NCBI RefSeq assembly: GCF_000383095.1
Contig: NZ_AORL01000010.1
Coordinates: 62,001-126,000 of the forward strand
Reading direction: 5' to 3'
Origin: Sphingomonas sp. PR090111-T3T-6A
Lineage (GTDB): Bacteria > Pseudomonadota > Alphaproteobacteria > Sphingomonadales > Sphingomonadaceae
DNA: 64,000 bases
In this document: positions 37,355-45,359 of the stretch, one piece after another
Layout of the letters: every line of letters starts with the position of its first letter
How positions within the stretch are numbered: position 1 is the first letter of the stretch
The notes under the pieces: generated by a model
The model's input: the letters and a program-made list of their open reading frames with translations, nothing else
Told to the model about the DNA's origin: nothing
The model's database searches: none
Made by a program: the position numbers and the translations under genes

Positions 37355-37383
37355 TTGACAGGCCGGTGAGGGGATTCTAGATG
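37355..37383 (+). promoter_or_regulatory. Sigma-70 promoter of tRNA-Gln
   Basis: A perfect -35 TTGACA (37355-37360), a 17-nt spacer and -10 TAGATG (37378-37383), 16 nt before the tRNA. The GC-rich stretch after the -10 is typical of stringently controlled stable RNA promoters. Confidence 0.75.
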
Positions 37384-37399
37384 GCGCGCCTGCCGTCGG

Positions 37400-37473
37400 T
37401 GCCCCGTCGTCTAAAGGTAAGACTACGGACTCTGACTCCGTCAATTGAGGTTCGAATCCTCACGGGGCATCCA
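37400..37473 (+). tRNA. tRNA-Gln (anticodon CTG)
   Basis: 74 nt including an encoded CCA. The acceptor stem TGCCCCG pairs with CGGGGCA. The anticodon stem ACGGA/TCCGT encloses the loop CTCTGAC, giving anticodon CTG, which reads CAG. The T-arm contains GGTTCGAATCC. The G-T-C-T-A-A-A-G-G-T D-arm is normal. A clear promoter precedes it. Confidence 0.97.
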
Positions 37474-37699
37474 GCGGCTTTCTCCCTGACAGAAATGGTT
37501 TTTCGAGACAGCGGTGTGAGCCGCTGACGCACTTGTTGTGCGTTGCGCCGATCCTTCGTGCACCGGTTCGCGCGTGCGCAACGGCCGCGCGCCGTTTCCG
37601 GGTGCCGGAATGCTTGCGGAGCATCGCCGCGATCGATTCGGCGGGCCGTGGATTCGGGAAGATCGGAACCAGCCCGGGCTCCCGTCCGTAGGAGGCGTC

Positions 37700-38413
37700 A
37701 TGGTGCTTCGTGCCTTCCTGCTGGCGATCGGGGATCTGAGCGATCGGAGGGTGCTGGCCATTCTCGGCCGGTCGCTGCTGATCACGCTGCTCATCTTCGT
37801 CGGCATCGGCGTGGTGCTGGGCTTCACGCTGGACGGCGCGGACCCGTGTGCGCTCTGGTCCGACGACAGCTGCCCGCTGGGGCCTTCGGCGAGCGGGTTC
37901 GGGGCCTTCCTGCTGACGGCGATCGGCCTGTGGTTCCTGTTCCCGGCGATCGCGATCGGCGTGATCTCCGCCTATATGGACCGTATCGTCGCGGCCGTGG
38001 AGGCGCGGCATTATCCGGCGGCGCTGGCCTCGGCGCGGCCGCTCGGCTGGGCGGGCGGGGCGCTGCTCGGGCTCCGGTCGTCGCTGCGGGTGCTCCTCTA
38101 CAATTTGATCGCGCTGCCCTTCTACATCCTGCTGCTCGTTACTGGCGTGGGGACGGTGCTGCTGTTCGTCGCGGTGAACGGCGTGGCCTTCGGGCGCGAC
38201 CTCGGCGAGATGGTCGCGGCGCGGCATCTCGACCGGCCGGGGAGGCGGCTATGGTTGCGCGAGACACGGGTCGACCGGATGCTGATGGGCGCGGTCACGA
38301 CGGGCGTGTTCGTACTGCCGGTGGTGAACCTGCTGGCGCCCGTGCTGGGGGCGGCGATGGCGACGCACCTGCTCCAGCTCACGCGCCGCGCCGAGGCCCG
38401 GCCCGTCGCCTGA
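37700..38413 (+). CDS. EI24/CysZ-like membrane protein
   Basis: 237 residues with four long hydrophobic stretches (GRSLLITLLIFVGIGVVLGFTL, GAFLLTAIGLWFLFPAIAIGVISAYM, LLYNLIALPFYILLLVTGVGTVLLFVAVNGVAFGRDLGEMVAARH, LMGAVTTGVFVLPVVNLLAPVLGAAMATHLL). This matches the EI24 domain family; CysZ of that family imports sulfate, but distant members such as this may do something else. AGGAGG at 37690-37695 is directly before ATG 37700. The 226-nt gap after the tRNA contains a small hairpin (37511-37528) and nothing else. Confidence 0.85.
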   Translation: MVLRAFLLAIGDLSDRRVLAILGRSLLITLLIFVGIGVVLGFTLDGADPCALWSDDSCPLGPSASGFGAFLLTAIGLWFLFPAIAIGVISAYMDRIVAAVEARHYPAALASARPLGWAGGALLGLRSSLRVLLYNLIALPFYILLLVTGVGTVLLFVAVNGVAFGRDLGEMVAARHLDRPGRRLWLRETRVDRMLMGAVTTGVFVLPVVNLLAPVLGAAMATHLLQLTRRAEARPVA

Positions 38414-38422
38414 GGAGAGGGC

Positions 38423-39142
38423 TCAGCCCTCGCCCATCTCCCCATCGCCCTTGTACTTGATCTCAAGAAAGCGGTTCTGTGTGGCGAGCGCCTTCAAGTC
38501 GCCGTCTGCGAGCCGTGCGTTCATGCGCGCGATCTCCTCGCCGATCGTGCCGAGCCCGTCGGCGAGCTGCTTGTCGGGCGAGGGGCCGCCGTTCATCGGC
38601 TGGCGGCGCAGAGACGGCGGCACGCGCTGATAGCCGCGCACCAGCTCGGGCAGCTCGTCGCCGATCAGCCGGCGCGCCTCGATCGCCTCGGGCAGGCGGG
38701 GATCGAGCGCGGCGAGCTGCGGCCCGATCGCCTCCAGGCTGAGCGCGAGCGCATCCAGCTGGCGCTGGGCCGGCGCAGGAAGGGCGGGGCGCTGCTTCTC
38801 CAGCCATTCCTCGGTCTGCGCGGGGAGCTGGGCCAGATCGCTGGTGGCGAGGCGCTCCGGCGTCGGCTCGGGCGAGCGCGACCACATCAGGATCGCCGCC
38901 CACGCCAGCACCATCGCGAGGATGACCGCCAGCAGGCCGTTGATCCCGATCGGGCCGATGACAAGGCCCGCCGCCAGCGCCGCCCCGAGGATGACGATGG
39001 AGGCCAGCACCAGCCGCCTGGCGATGCGCCGGAAGGCCGCCTGCCGCCGCTCGCGCCGCCTCCGGGCCGCGGCGCGGCCCTCAGGCGAGATGCGGCGGAG
39101 GAATTCCGCGGCGTGCTCGATGATGTCGTCGGAGGTGCCCAT
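38423..39142 (-). CDS. XpaC-like membrane protein (5-bromo-4-chloroindolyl phosphate hydrolysis family)
   Basis: 239 residues. A basic N-terminus with a coiled stretch (GRAAARRRRERRQAAFRRIARR) leads into two adjacent membrane spans (LVLASIVILGAALAAGLVIGPI and GLLAVILAMVLAWAAILMW). A mostly helical cytoplasmic domain of about 150 residues follows. This layout and the direct coupling to telA fit the XpaC family, whose activity is not established. Its ATG shares one base with the telA stop (TGATG). The assignment rests more on context and topology than on motifs. Confidence 0.65.
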   Translation of the reverse strand: MGTSDDIIEHAAEFLRRISPEGRAAARRRRERRQAAFRRIARRLVLASIVILGAALAAGLVIGPIGINGLLAVILAMVLAWAAILMWSRSPEPTPERLATSDLAQLPAQTEEWLEKQRPALPAPAQRQLDALALSLEAIGPQLAALDPRLPEAIEARRLIGDELPELVRGYQRVPPSLRRQPMNGGPSPDKQLADGLGTIGEEIARMNARLADGDLKALATQNRFLEIKYKGDGEMGEG

Positions 39143-40344
39143 CACTCGATCCGGAACGGCTCCTCTCGCGACGCGGAGGCCTGCGCCTGCGCGGCGCCCT
39201 CGGCCCGCGCGATATAGCCGCGCGACTTCTCCACCTCGTCGGTCAGCACGTTGACCGTCGTCTTCATATTGTCGAGCGCCTGGAGCTTGAACGTGTCGAT
39301 GGCATCCATCGTCTGATAGATGTTCTGGAAGGCGCGCTTCAGCGTGTCGATCGGGATGGTGGACGCCGCCGCCTGCTGGTGGATCTTGCCGGTCTGCGTG
39401 CGGAGCAGCTCGCCGGTCGAATCGATCATGTTCGCGGTCGTGGTGTTGAGCGCGGTGATCTGGTCGAGCACGAGCTTCTGGTTGGTGAGCGCCTGCGCCA
39501 CCGTCACCGCCGTGCGCAGCGCTGCGACGGTGGTGGTGGATGCGCGATCGACGCCCTTCACCAGCTCGACATTGTTCTTCTTGACCAGATCGAGCGCCAG
39601 ATAGCCTTGCACCGTCACCGCCATCTGCGTCAGCAGATCCTGCGTGCGCTGGCGGACGTAGAAGAGCGCGCTCTCGCGGATCGCCTTGGCCTTGGCGGGA
39701 TCGGTGGCGTCGAGGTCGAGCGCCTTCTGCTCCAGCCCGGCGTCCAATGCCTTGGCGACGTGGATCATCTGCTCCAGCCGGCCCATCGACGCCCACAGCC
39801 CCTGCCGCTCGACGTCGATCGCGGCATTGTCCTTGAGCAGCTCGTCCTTGCCGCCTGCGAGGCGGGCGAGGATCGTCGAGATATGGCTCTGCGCGGATTT
39901 ATAGCCGTCGAAATAATCGCGCAGCTTGTTGCCGAAGGGGAGCACCCCGAACAGCTTCTTGGGCGCCAGCAGATTGCCGCGCGTCGAGGGATCGAGATCC
40001 TCGATCGTGCGGCGGAGCGCGGCCAGATCGGTGCCGACATTGCTGTCCTTGTCCATCGCCTTGGTGGGGCGATCGAGGAAGCGGTTGGAATGGCCGGCGG
40101 CCTCGGCGATCTCGCGCCGGCCCATGTTGGTGATCTGGTCGACCTTCTTGCCGAATTCGGGCGAGTTGCTGTCGGCGGCGACCAGTTCGGCAATGAAGCC
40201 GTCCACGCGCTCGTCGAGCTTGCTCTTCTGGCCGTCGTCGAGCGGCACGAGCCCGGCGGCGCGCTCGGGCGAGATGGCCGCCACGGGCGTGGGCGGCGTC
40301 AACTCGATCGGAGTGTCGGTCGCAGTCTGCGTCGTCGTCGCCAT
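39142..40344 (-). CDS. Toxic anion resistance protein (TelA/KlaA family)
   Basis: 400 residues, almost entirely helical and without membrane segments. Typical stretches are LFGVLPFGNKLRDYFDGYKSAQSHISTILARLAGGKDELLKDNAAI and QDLLTQMAVTVQGYLALDLVKKNNVELVKGVDRASTTTVAALRTAV. Members give tellurite or other oxyanion tolerance in some bacteria, and many are linked to envelope stress. It is cotranscribed with the XpaC-like gene by a 1-nt overlap, a pairing known from several bacteria. Confidence 0.93.
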   Translation of the reverse strand: MATTTQTATDTPIELTPPTPVAAISPERAAGLVPLDDGQKSKLDERVDGFIAELVAADSNSPEFGKKVDQITNMGRREIAEAAGHSNRFLDRPTKAMDKDSNVGTDLAALRRTIEDLDPSTRGNLLAPKKLFGVLPFGNKLRDYFDGYKSAQSHISTILARLAGGKDELLKDNAAIDVERQGLWASMGRLEQMIHVAKALDAGLEQKALDLDATDPAKAKAIRESALFYVRQRTQDLLTQMAVTVQGYLALDLVKKNNVELVKGVDRASTTTVAALRTAVTVAQALTNQKLVLDQITALNTTTANMIDSTGELLRTQTGKIHQQAAASTIPIDTLKRAFQNIYQTMDAIDTFKLQALDNMKTTVNVLTDEVEKSRGYIARAEGAAQAQASASREEPFRIE

Positions 40345-40429
40345 CCGGTGATCCTGCCCTCTCTGTTCACAGGGGAAGATAGGACGGCGACGCTGTTTTA
40401 TTCAAGTGATACGCTGGGCCGTGCGGGCT

Positions 40430-41989
40430 TTACGCCTGCACCAGCCCCGGCTTGCCCGCCTGCACCGCCCAGCGCGAGGCCGTGCGGATCGGCATCCCCT
40501 TGACGCTCACCGCGTCGACCGCCCGGAAATGGCAGGTCCAGGCGTCGCGCGTGACTTCGCTCAGGGCATAGCCCCGGCGATCGCCGGTCCATTTGAGGCA
40601 GGGGTTGCGGCGCATCCACGCCTCGTTGCCGGGGCGCGTCTCATGGCCGTCGCCGCCCGAACTGATCGAGGTCGAGACGAACTCGCTCGCCACCACCTTG
40701 TCGTGGTGGATCAGGTCGTTGGCGAAATTCTGGTGCTCGTCGCCGGTGACGACGACGATGTTGCCGCCCTTGTGGCTCGCGAACTGGTCGAACAGGCGGG
40801 TGCGGGGGCCTTGGTAACCGGCCCAGCTATCCATGTTGTAGAGCGGCTGCGGCTCGTCATGCTCGCGCCGGTCGAGCGGGCAGACCATCACCTGCTGCGC
40901 CACGAGCTGCCAGCGCTGATGGCTGGAGGCGAGGCCCTCGCCGAGCCAGTGCTCCTGCTGCTGCCCCAGGATCTGCGCGTCGGCCGCGCTCACGCCGGCG
41001 CAGGCGGGCTTGTAATCGTCGCCGCAGGGCTGGTCGGTGCGATAGAGGCGGGTGTTGAGGAAATGCCCGCGCATCAAGTCGCCATAATCGGCGCGGCGGC
41101 GGAACTCGACGGCGCCGTCCGCCTGCGGGAAGGACGCCTTGCGGACCGGCATATGCTCATACCAGGCCTGCAACGCCTGACGGCGGCGGAGCAGGAACAG
41201 TGCCGGATCGGTGCCGTCCTGATCGCGGTCCGACACCCAGTTGTTGTCGACCTCATGGTCGTCATAGGTGCAGAACCACGGATGCGCGGCGCGGGCCGCC
41301 ATCAGGTCGGTGTCCATCGTCTCCTGCGCATAGCGGATGCGATAGTCGCCGAGCGTATAGGGCTCGCCGCCGACATAGAGGCGCACCGGGTCGATCGGCT
41401 GATGCAGCTCGTTCGTCACCGTTCCGGGATGATATTCGTAGATATAGTCACCGTAGTGGAACACGAAATCGAGTTCCTCCTCGGCGACATGGCGATAGGC
41501 GGTGTAGTAGCCCGCCTCGAAATGCTGGCAGCCGACGGCGGCGAAGCGCACCTTGTCGACGACGGCTCCGATCGCGGGGAGGGTGCGGGCCCGGCCGGTC
41601 AGGCTCTTCTCGCCCGCGCATTTGAAGCGATACCAGTAGGGACGGCCGGGCTTCAGTCCCGCGACCTCGACATGGACCGAATGGGCCAGTTCGGGATGCG
41701 CCACCTCGCTGCCCTTGGCGACGATGGTCCTGAAGCTGTCATCCTCGGCCACCTCCCAGTCCACCGCGACGGGTTTGATCGGCATTCCTCCCCGCGGCTC
41801 CAGAGGCCGGGGAGCGAGTCGGGTCCAGATCACGAAACCGTCGGGCAGCGCATCGCCGGACGCGACGCCCAGCGTGAAGGGATAGTCCACAAATCCCAGC
41901 GTCTGGGCACGGAGGCCGGCGGGCAGGATGAAGGGGGCGGCGACGAGGCCGCCGATCACGGCGCGACGCGACGGGGTGAGGAGGGTCAT
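40430..41989 (-). CDS. phoD: Alkaline phosphatase D (PhoD-like), Tat-exported
   Basis: 519 residues. A twin-arginine signal (MTLLTPSRRAVIGGLVAAP) precedes an N-terminal beta domain (about 35-140) and a calcineurin-like metallophosphatase domain with FAAVGCQHFEAGYYTAY, FHYGDYIYEYH, CTYDDHEVDNNW and VVTGDEHQNF. These supply the metal ligands of PhoD-type phosphodiesterases, which use iron and calcium and act on phosphate esters in the periplasm. No convincing Pho box was seen in the 154-nt divergent region shared with cydA. Confidence 0.95.
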   Translation of the reverse strand: MTLLTPSRRAVIGGLVAAPFILPAGLRAQTLGFVDYPFTLGVASGDALPDGFVIWTRLAPRPLEPRGGMPIKPVAVDWEVAEDDSFRTIVAKGSEVAHPELAHSVHVEVAGLKPGRPYWYRFKCAGEKSLTGRARTLPAIGAVVDKVRFAAVGCQHFEAGYYTAYRHVAEEELDFVFHYGDYIYEYHPGTVTNELHQPIDPVRLYVGGEPYTLGDYRIRYAQETMDTDLMAARAAHPWFCTYDDHEVDNNWVSDRDQDGTDPALFLLRRRQALQAWYEHMPVRKASFPQADGAVEFRRRADYGDLMRGHFLNTRLYRTDQPCGDDYKPACAGVSAADAQILGQQQEHWLGEGLASSHQRWQLVAQQVMVCPLDRREHDEPQPLYNMDSWAGYQGPRTRLFDQFASHKGGNIVVVTGDEHQNFANDLIHHDKVVASEFVSTSISSGGDGHETRPGNEAWMRRNPCLKWTGDRRGYALSEVTRDAWTCHFRAVDAVSVKGMPIRTASRWAVQAGKPGLVQA

Positions 41990-42143
41990 GGCCGCCGACT
42001 AGCGGGTCCGCATGACGCATTTGTTGCGCCTCTTGAAGGAAAAGGGCGGAAAAATCGTGTTTCGGACGTGCAATAAACGGGGGTCTGGCCTAAGGCATGG
42101 GCAAGGTTGAGATCCGCATCAAAACGCGCCGGGGTATACCGTC

Positions 42144-43544
42144 ATGCACGATCAGGCCGCGTTGCTGCTCGCGCGAGCGCAATTCGCTTTCACCCTGTCC
42201 TTCCACTTCATCTTTCCGAGCTTCACCATCGGGCTGGCCAGCTATCTCATGGTGCTGGAAGGGCTGTGGCTGAAGACGAAACAGGCCGTCTATCTCGACC
42301 TGTTCCGCTACTGGACCAAGATCTTCGCGATCAACTTCGCGATGGGCGTCGTGTCCGGCATCGTCATGTCCTACCAGTTCGGCACCAACTGGTCGGTCTT
42401 CTCCGATCGCGCCGGGCCGATCGTCGGGCCGCTGATGGCCTATGAGGTGCTGACCGCCTTCTTTCTCGAAGCGGGCTTCCTCGGCGTGATGATCTTCGGG
42501 ATGAAGAAGGTGGGGCCGGGGCTCCATTATTTCGCCACCTGCGCGGTAGCGCTGGGCACCTGCATCTCGGCCTTCTGGATCATCTCGGCCAATAGCTGGA
42601 TGCAGACGCCGCAGGGCTGGACGCTCAATTCCGCCCACCAGTTCGTGCCGGCGGGAAGCTGGTGGCCGGTGATCTTCACGCCGAGCTTCCCCTATCGCCT
42701 GATCCACACGCTGATCGCCTCCTATCTCACCACTGCGCTGGTGGTGGGGGCGGTCGGCGCATGGCACCTGATCCGCGGCCACGCGACGCCGCAGGTGCGC
42801 AAGATGTTCTCGATGGCGATGTGGATGGCGGCGCTGGTGGCGCCGGTGCAGATCCTCGTCGGCGACCAGCATGGCCTCAACACGCTGGAGCATCAGCCCG
42901 CCAAGGTGCTGGCGATGGAGGGCGATTACCGCCCGAGCCCGGACGGCGCGCCGCTGATCCTGTTCGGCCTGCCCGACAGCCGGTCCGCCGAGGTGAAGGC
43001 GAAGGTCGAGATCCCGCACGCCGGCTCTCTGATCCTGCGCCACGATCCTCATGCGCCGCTTCAGGGGCTGACCGATTTCCCCCGCGACGAATGGCCGCCG
43101 GTGCCGATCGTCTTCTGGTCGTTCCGCATCATGGTGGGCCTTGCTTCGCTGATGCTGCTGCTCGGCCTGTCGAGCCTCGCGGCGCGGGCGCGCAAGGGGC
43201 TCTATGAGTGGGGCTGGTTGCACCGCTTCGCGCTGGTGATGGGGCCGGCGGGCTTCGTCGCCACCACGGCGGGCTGGGTCACCACCGAGGTGGGGCGCCA
43301 GCCTTACACCATCTTCCACGTCCTGCGCACGGCGGACAGCGTCTCGCCGATCGCTGCGCCGGGGGTGGGATGGTCGCTGGTGGCCTTCGCCATCGTCTAT
43401 CTCACGGCCTTCTCGGCGGGCATCTGGTACATCCTGCGCCTGATGGCGAAGCCCCCCGCGACCGGCGAGCCCGACCATCCCGACCAGCCCATCCACGCTG
43501 CCGGCATCACGCCCGCGCCCGCGATCGAAGGAGGCCGCGCATGA
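42144..43544 (+). CDS. cydA: Cytochrome bd ubiquinol oxidase subunit I (CIO type)
   Basis: 466 residues. Quinol-oxidising, haem-binding subunit of a bd-type terminal oxidase in the inner membrane. The N-terminus MHDQAALLLARAQFAFTLSFHFIFPSF includes the haem-ligand H21, and FPYRLIHTLIASYLTTALVVGA supplies another. The quinol-binding Q-loop is short (about 240-310), as in the cyanide-insensitive CioA branch rather than the long-Q-loop E. coli CydA. It overlaps cydB by 4 nt (ATGA). Confidence 0.95.
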   Translation: MHDQAALLLARAQFAFTLSFHFIFPSFTIGLASYLMVLEGLWLKTKQAVYLDLFRYWTKIFAINFAMGVVSGIVMSYQFGTNWSVFSDRAGPIVGPLMAYEVLTAFFLEAGFLGVMIFGMKKVGPGLHYFATCAVALGTCISAFWIISANSWMQTPQGWTLNSAHQFVPAGSWWPVIFTPSFPYRLIHTLIASYLTTALVVGAVGAWHLIRGHATPQVRKMFSMAMWMAALVAPVQILVGDQHGLNTLEHQPAKVLAMEGDYRPSPDGAPLILFGLPDSRSAEVKAKVEIPHAGSLILRHDPHAPLQGLTDFPRDEWPPVPIVFWSFRIMVGLASLMLLLGLSSLAARARKGLYEWGWLHRFALVMGPAGFVATTAGWVTTEVGRQPYTIFHVLRTADSVSPIAAPGVGWSLVAFAIVYLTAFSAGIWYILRLMAKPPATGEPDHPDQPIHAAGITPAPAIEGGRA

Positions 43545-44551
43545 TCGAGCCCGATCCCATGCTGGCGCTGATATGGGCCGGCATCATCGCCTTTGCCATC
43601 GCGGCCTATGTCTTCATGGATGGCTTCGACCTCGGCATCGGCATTCTCTTCCCGCTGTTCAAGGTCGGCAAGGAACGCGATCAGGCGATGAACGCGATCG
43701 CCCCCGTGTGGGACGGCAACGAGACATGGCTGGTGATGGGCGGCGGCGGCCTGCTGGCGGCCTTCCCGCTGGCCTATTCGATCATCCTGCCGGCGCTCTA
43801 TCCGCCGATCATCGCGATGCTGCTCGGCCTCGTCTTCCGGGGCGTCGCGTTCGAGTTCCGCTGGCGCGACCCGCGGCACCGTCCGGTGTGGGACTTCGCC
43901 TTCTTCTCCGGCTCCGCCGTGGCGGCGCTGGCGCAGGGCATCACGCTCGGCGCGCTGTTGCAGGGCATCCATGTCGAGGGTCGCGCCTATGCGGGCGGCT
44001 GGTGGGACTGGCTGACCCCCTTTTCGATGCTGACCGGCGTGAGCCTGCTGATCGGCTATGCGCTGCTCGGCGCCTGCTTCCTGCTGTGGAAGACCGAGGG
44101 GCTGGTGCACGAGGATGCCCGCAAGCTCGCGAAGATGCTGGCGCCGCTGCTCGTGCTGGCGATCGCGGCGGTGAGCGCCGCCACGCCTTTCCTGTCCGGG
44201 CAATATTACAAGCGCTGGTTCGCCTGGCCGAACGTGCTGGCGGCGGCGCAGGTGCCGCTGCTGGTCGCGATCGTGGCGGTGCTGCTGCTCTGGGCGCTCG
44301 CCAAGGGGCGCGAGCGCGCGCCCTTCTTCCTGACGGTCGCCTTGTTCCTGCTGTCGATGGCGGGGCTGGCGGTGTCGATCTTCCCCGATGTGATCCCCGG
44401 CCGCGTCTCGATCTATCAGGCCGCCGCACCCGGCGTGAGCCAGGGTTTCATGCTGGTCGGCGCGGTTGTTCTCATCCCCGTCATCCTTGCCTATACGAGC
44501 TGGGCCTACTGGGTCTTCCGGGGCAAGGTGGGCGAGGGGGGCTATCACTGA
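43541..44551 (+). CDS. cydB: Cytochrome bd ubiquinol oxidase subunit II
   Basis: 336 residues. Eight or more membrane spans; the conserved VFMDGFDLGIGILFPL, NAIAPVWDGNETWLVMGGGGLLAAFP and FRGVAFEFRWRD stretches are typical of CydB/CioB. GAAGGAGG precedes the ATG at 43541, which overlaps the cydA stop. The 33-residue small subunit follows 1 nt after its stop. Confidence 0.96.
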   Translation: MIEPDPMLALIWAGIIAFAIAAYVFMDGFDLGIGILFPLFKVGKERDQAMNAIAPVWDGNETWLVMGGGGLLAAFPLAYSIILPALYPPIIAMLLGLVFRGVAFEFRWRDPRHRPVWDFAFFSGSAVAALAQGITLGALLQGIHVEGRAYAGGWWDWLTPFSMLTGVSLLIGYALLGACFLLWKTEGLVHEDARKLAKMLAPLLVLAIAAVSAATPFLSGQYYKRWFAWPNVLAAAQVPLLVAIVAVLLLWALAKGRERAPFFLTVALFLLSMAGLAVSIFPDVIPGRVSIYQAAAPGVSQGFMLVGAVVLIPVILAYTSWAYWVFRGKVGEGGYH

Positions 44552-44552
44552 G

Positions 44553-44654
44553 ATGTGGGCGCGCCGCCTCGGCTGGTTCGTGGGGCTGTGGGCGCTGAGC
44601 GTGGCGACGCTCGGCCTCGTCGCGCTGATATTGGAAGTCTGGATCAAGGGATGA
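44553..44654 (+). CDS. 33-residue cytochrome bd small subunit (DUF2474/CydX-like)
   Basis: The product starts MWARRLGWFVGLWALSVATL and ends LILEVWIKG: one membrane span with a basic N-terminus. It begins 1 nt after the cydB stop, and its stop overlaps the next start (ATGA). DUF2474 proteins occupy this position in CIO-type operons, and single-span CydX/CydS subunits stabilise haem d in other bd oxidases. It is too short for usual gene finders but is clearly real from sequence and context. Confidence 0.85.
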   Translation: MWARRLGWFVGLWALSVATLGLVALILEVWIKG

Positions 44655-45286
44655 GCTGGGATCGCTGGTGGCTGTTCGTGGTGACGGTGTTCCTCATTTC
44701 GGGAACGCCGGGGCCGAACATGCTCCATGTCATGACGCGTTCGGTGCGCTACGGCTTCGGCCGCTCGGTGTGGGCGATGGCGGGCTGCATGACCGCCGTG
44801 CTGATCGCGCTCGCCGCCTCGGCCGCGGGCGTTGGCGCGCTGCTGCTGGCTTCGCCGCGATTGTTCGACGTGCTGCGCTATGCGGGGGCTGCCTATCTCG
44901 CATGGCTCGGCATCAAGGCGTGGCGCGGGGCGGGGAAGGGCGCGGCGGGGATGGACCCGGACGTGCCCGTGACACCCGGCGTCTCGACCTTCGCGCTCTA
45001 TCGGGATGCGCTGTTCACCGGGCTCTCCAACCCGAAGCTGATCCTCTTCGCCGCAGCCCTCTTCCCGCAGTTCATCTCGCAGAAGTCCGGCTGGGCGCCG
45101 CAGTTCGCGATCCTCGTCGCGACGTTCGTGGCGATCGAGACGGGCTGGTACGTCGCCTATGCGGCGGGCGGACGGCGTCTGTCGGGCTGGCTTTCGGACG
45201 GGCGGAGACAGCGGGCGTTCGACCGCGGGACCGGCGCGCTCTTCTTCATGTTCGGGGCCGGGCTGATCGCCGCGCGCACCGCCTGA
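44651..45286 (+). CDS. LysE family amino-acid exporter
   Basis: 211 residues, six membrane spans. Motifs are WLFVVTVFLISGTPGPNMLHVMTRSVRYGFGRS (the GPNM/L N-terminal signature) and LYRDALFTGLSNPKLILFAAALFPQFI. The family exports amino acids or related metabolites such as homoserine lactones, so the substrate is open. Its ATG overlaps the stop of the bd small subunit (ATGA), placing it in the cytochrome bd transcript, although no functional link is obvious. Confidence 0.92.
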   Translation: MSWDRWWLFVVTVFLISGTPGPNMLHVMTRSVRYGFGRSVWAMAGCMTAVLIALAASAAGVGALLLASPRLFDVLRYAGAAYLAWLGIKAWRGAGKGAAGMDPDVPVTPGVSTFALYRDALFTGLSNPKLILFAAALFPQFISQKSGWAPQFAILVATFVAIETGWYVAYAAGGRRLSGWLSDGRRQRAFDRGTGALFFMFGAGLIAARTA

Positions 45287-45359
45287 GCCGCCCGCCCTTG
45301 TTGCAGCGCGCCATTTCCGCTATGGGCGCGCGCTGAAACTCCTGCAGGATCATAATCTC

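Noticed and set aside
37666-37690. EcfG-like promoter before the EI24 gene (GGAAC-N17-CGTA)
   Set aside because: The -10 element would overlap the ribosome-binding site, leaving no leader, and has a mismatch.
42107-42125. FNR/Anr-type box upstream of cydA
   Set aside because: TTGA and TCAA half-sites are present (TTGAGATCCGCATCAA) but are separated by 8 nt instead of the required 6.
42090-43496. 468-codon frame opposite cydA
   Set aside because: Antisense shadow; cydA has clear haem and quinol motifs and the correct operon context.
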